This document shows positions 5,006 to 5,757 of a stretch of DNA of 5,757 nt, piece by piece. Each line of letters begins with the position of its first letter. Position 1 is the stretch's first letter. The notes beneath the pieces were generated by a model. The model ran no database searches, was not told the DNA's origin, and saw only the letters and a list, made by a program, of their open reading frames with translations. Source of the DNA: Campylobacteraceae bacterium. Its GTDB lineage: Bacteria > Campylobacterota > Campylobacteria > Campylobacterales > Sulfurovaceae. The stretch lies in assembly GCA_027002755.1 (NCBI GenBank), contig JALWZI010000145.1, forward strand, positions 1 through 5,757, given 5' to 3'. Made by a program: the position numbers and the translations under genes.

Positions 5006-5757
5006 TGAGTTCCATGATTTGCGGGGCGATGACCGCCCTGATCACCCCCTTCCGGGACGGGAAACTGGATGAGGCGACCTACGCCGAACTGATCCGCCGC
5101 CAGATCGCTCACGGCATGGATGCCGTGGTCCCCGTAGGCACCACCGGCGAGAGTGCCACCCTCAGCCACGACGAGCACAAGCGCTGCATCGAGATCGCCG
5201 TGGAGGTCTGCCGGGACACCGACGCCAAAGTGATCGCCGGGGCCGGCTCCAACGCCACCCACGAAGCCATCGACATCGCCCGCCACGCCGAGGCCTGCGG
5301 CGCCGACGCCCTCCTCTCGGTGGCCCCCTACTACAACAAACCCTCCCAGGAGGGGCTCTACCGCCACTACAAGGCGATCGCCGAAGCGGTGGGGATCCCC
5401 GTAATGCTCTACAACGTCCCGGGCCGTACCTCCGTGGACATCCGTCCCGAGACGGTCTTCCGCCTCTTCGACGAGGTGCCCAACATCTACGCCATCAAAG
5501 AGGCCACCGGCTCCATGGAGCGGGCAGTGGATCTGCTGGCGGCCCGCCCCGGGCTCTGCCTGGTCAGCGGCGATGACGCCATCGACTACCCTCTTCTGGC
5601 CAACGGTGCCCAGGGGATCATCTCCGTCACCGCCAACCTCCTGCCCGATCTCAAATCGAAACTGGTCCACACGGCCCTCTCGGGGGATCTGGCCGCCTCC
5701 AAGGCGATCAACGATTCGCTCTACCCCATCAACAAAGCGATGTTCGTCGAGTCCAAC
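5005..5757 (+). CDS. dapA: 4-hydroxy-tetrahydrodipicolinate synthase, 3' end missing at the window edge
   Basis: Condenses pyruvate with aspartate semialdehyde, the first committed step to meso-diaminopimelate and lysine, in the cytoplasm. The reading frame is open to the right edge (251 codons, against about 290-300 expected), so the gene is cut by the window, not truncated. Visible residues: GTTGES with T46/T47, [11 protein letters not shown] with Y110, MLYNVPGRT with Y136 and R141, and AIKEATG with the Schiff-base K165; these match the E. coli Thr44, Tyr107, Tyr133, Arg138 and Lys161 set. Residues equivalent to the E. coli lysine feedback site (A51, H58, N83, E87, Y109) appear conserved, which suggests but does not prove lysine inhibition. 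The ATG overlaps the TGA of the peptidase gene (TGATG), and AGGAG at 4991-4995 inside that gene gives 9-nt spacing, so translation is probably coupled. Confidence 0.96.
   Translation, partial: MSSMICGAMTALITPFRDGKLDEATYAELIRRQIAHGMDAVVPVGTTGESATLSHDEHKRCIEIAVEVCRDTDAKVIAGAGSNATHEAIDIARHAEACGADALLSVAPYYNKPSQEGLYRHYKAIAEAVGIPVMLYNVPGRTSVDIRPETVFRLFDEVPNIYAIKEATGSMERAVDLLAARPGLCLVSGDDAIDYPLLANGAQGIISVTANLLPDLKSKLVHTALSGDLAASKAINDSLYPINKAMFVESN

Noticed and set aside
4963..5670. Minus-strand open frame opposite dapA
   Set aside because: The plus strand encodes DapA with all catalytic residues; the antisense frame is a codon-bias shadow.
1..5757. Search for a novel defence, mobile or biosynthetic system
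   Set aside because: All substantial genes are recognised housekeeping families, and no integrase, transposase, toxin-antitoxin pair, reverse transcriptase or unknown multi-gene cassette is present.

Overview
The window looks like chromosomal housekeeping DNA from a GC-rich member of the Campylobacterota (Epsilonproteobacteria), perhaps a Sulfurovum- or Nitratifractor-like deep-branching relative. The reasons are: a carboxynorspermidine decarboxylase of the type used for spermidine synthesis in this group; an M16 zinc protease directly followed by dapA, a gene order I recall from Campylobacter jejuni (Cj0805-Cj0806) and Helicobacter pylori (HP1012-HP1013); and a TTTGGATATAAT-type promoter. 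The taxonomic call is inference. No phage, transposase, CRISPR array or defence system is visible.

Layout. Positions 1-184 are non-coding, contain several inverted repeats sharing a CCCGCA/TGCGGG core, and may hold the Shine-Dalgarno site of a divergent gene just off the left edge. nspC (185-1354, +) converges on pgeF (1375-2133, -). The short gap between them and the 3' end of pgeF are made of degenerate 7-nt tandem repeats. A compact divergent control region (2134-2246) carries a consensus -10 for rodA that overlaps a -10-like element for pgeF, followed by a hairpin-forming rodA leader. rodA (2247-3467, +) runs into a CAU-anticodon tRNA gene (3458-3534) and its stop codon is formed by tRNA nucleotides 8-10. 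A good promoter inside the rodA 3' end (3325-3353) probably serves the tRNA. An exported M16 metallopeptidase (3611-5005, +) and dapA (5005 to the right edge, +) follow as a translationally coupled pair with a one-base overlap.

Functionally, pgeF, rodA and dapA all touch the cell wall: removal of wrongly incorporated peptidoglycan precursors, glycan polymerisation during elongation, and synthesis of the diaminopimelate/lysine precursor. nspC belongs to polyamine synthesis. The M16 protein is a periplasmic protease candidate of unknown substrate.

The most unusual signals are not new protein families but sequence architecture: the rodA/tRNA overlap, in which 5' maturation of a rodA-tRNA transcript would remove the rodA stop codon; and a family of degenerate heptanucleotide repeats found twice, each time encoding an end of a protein (the PgeF C-terminus and the signal peptide of the M16 protease).
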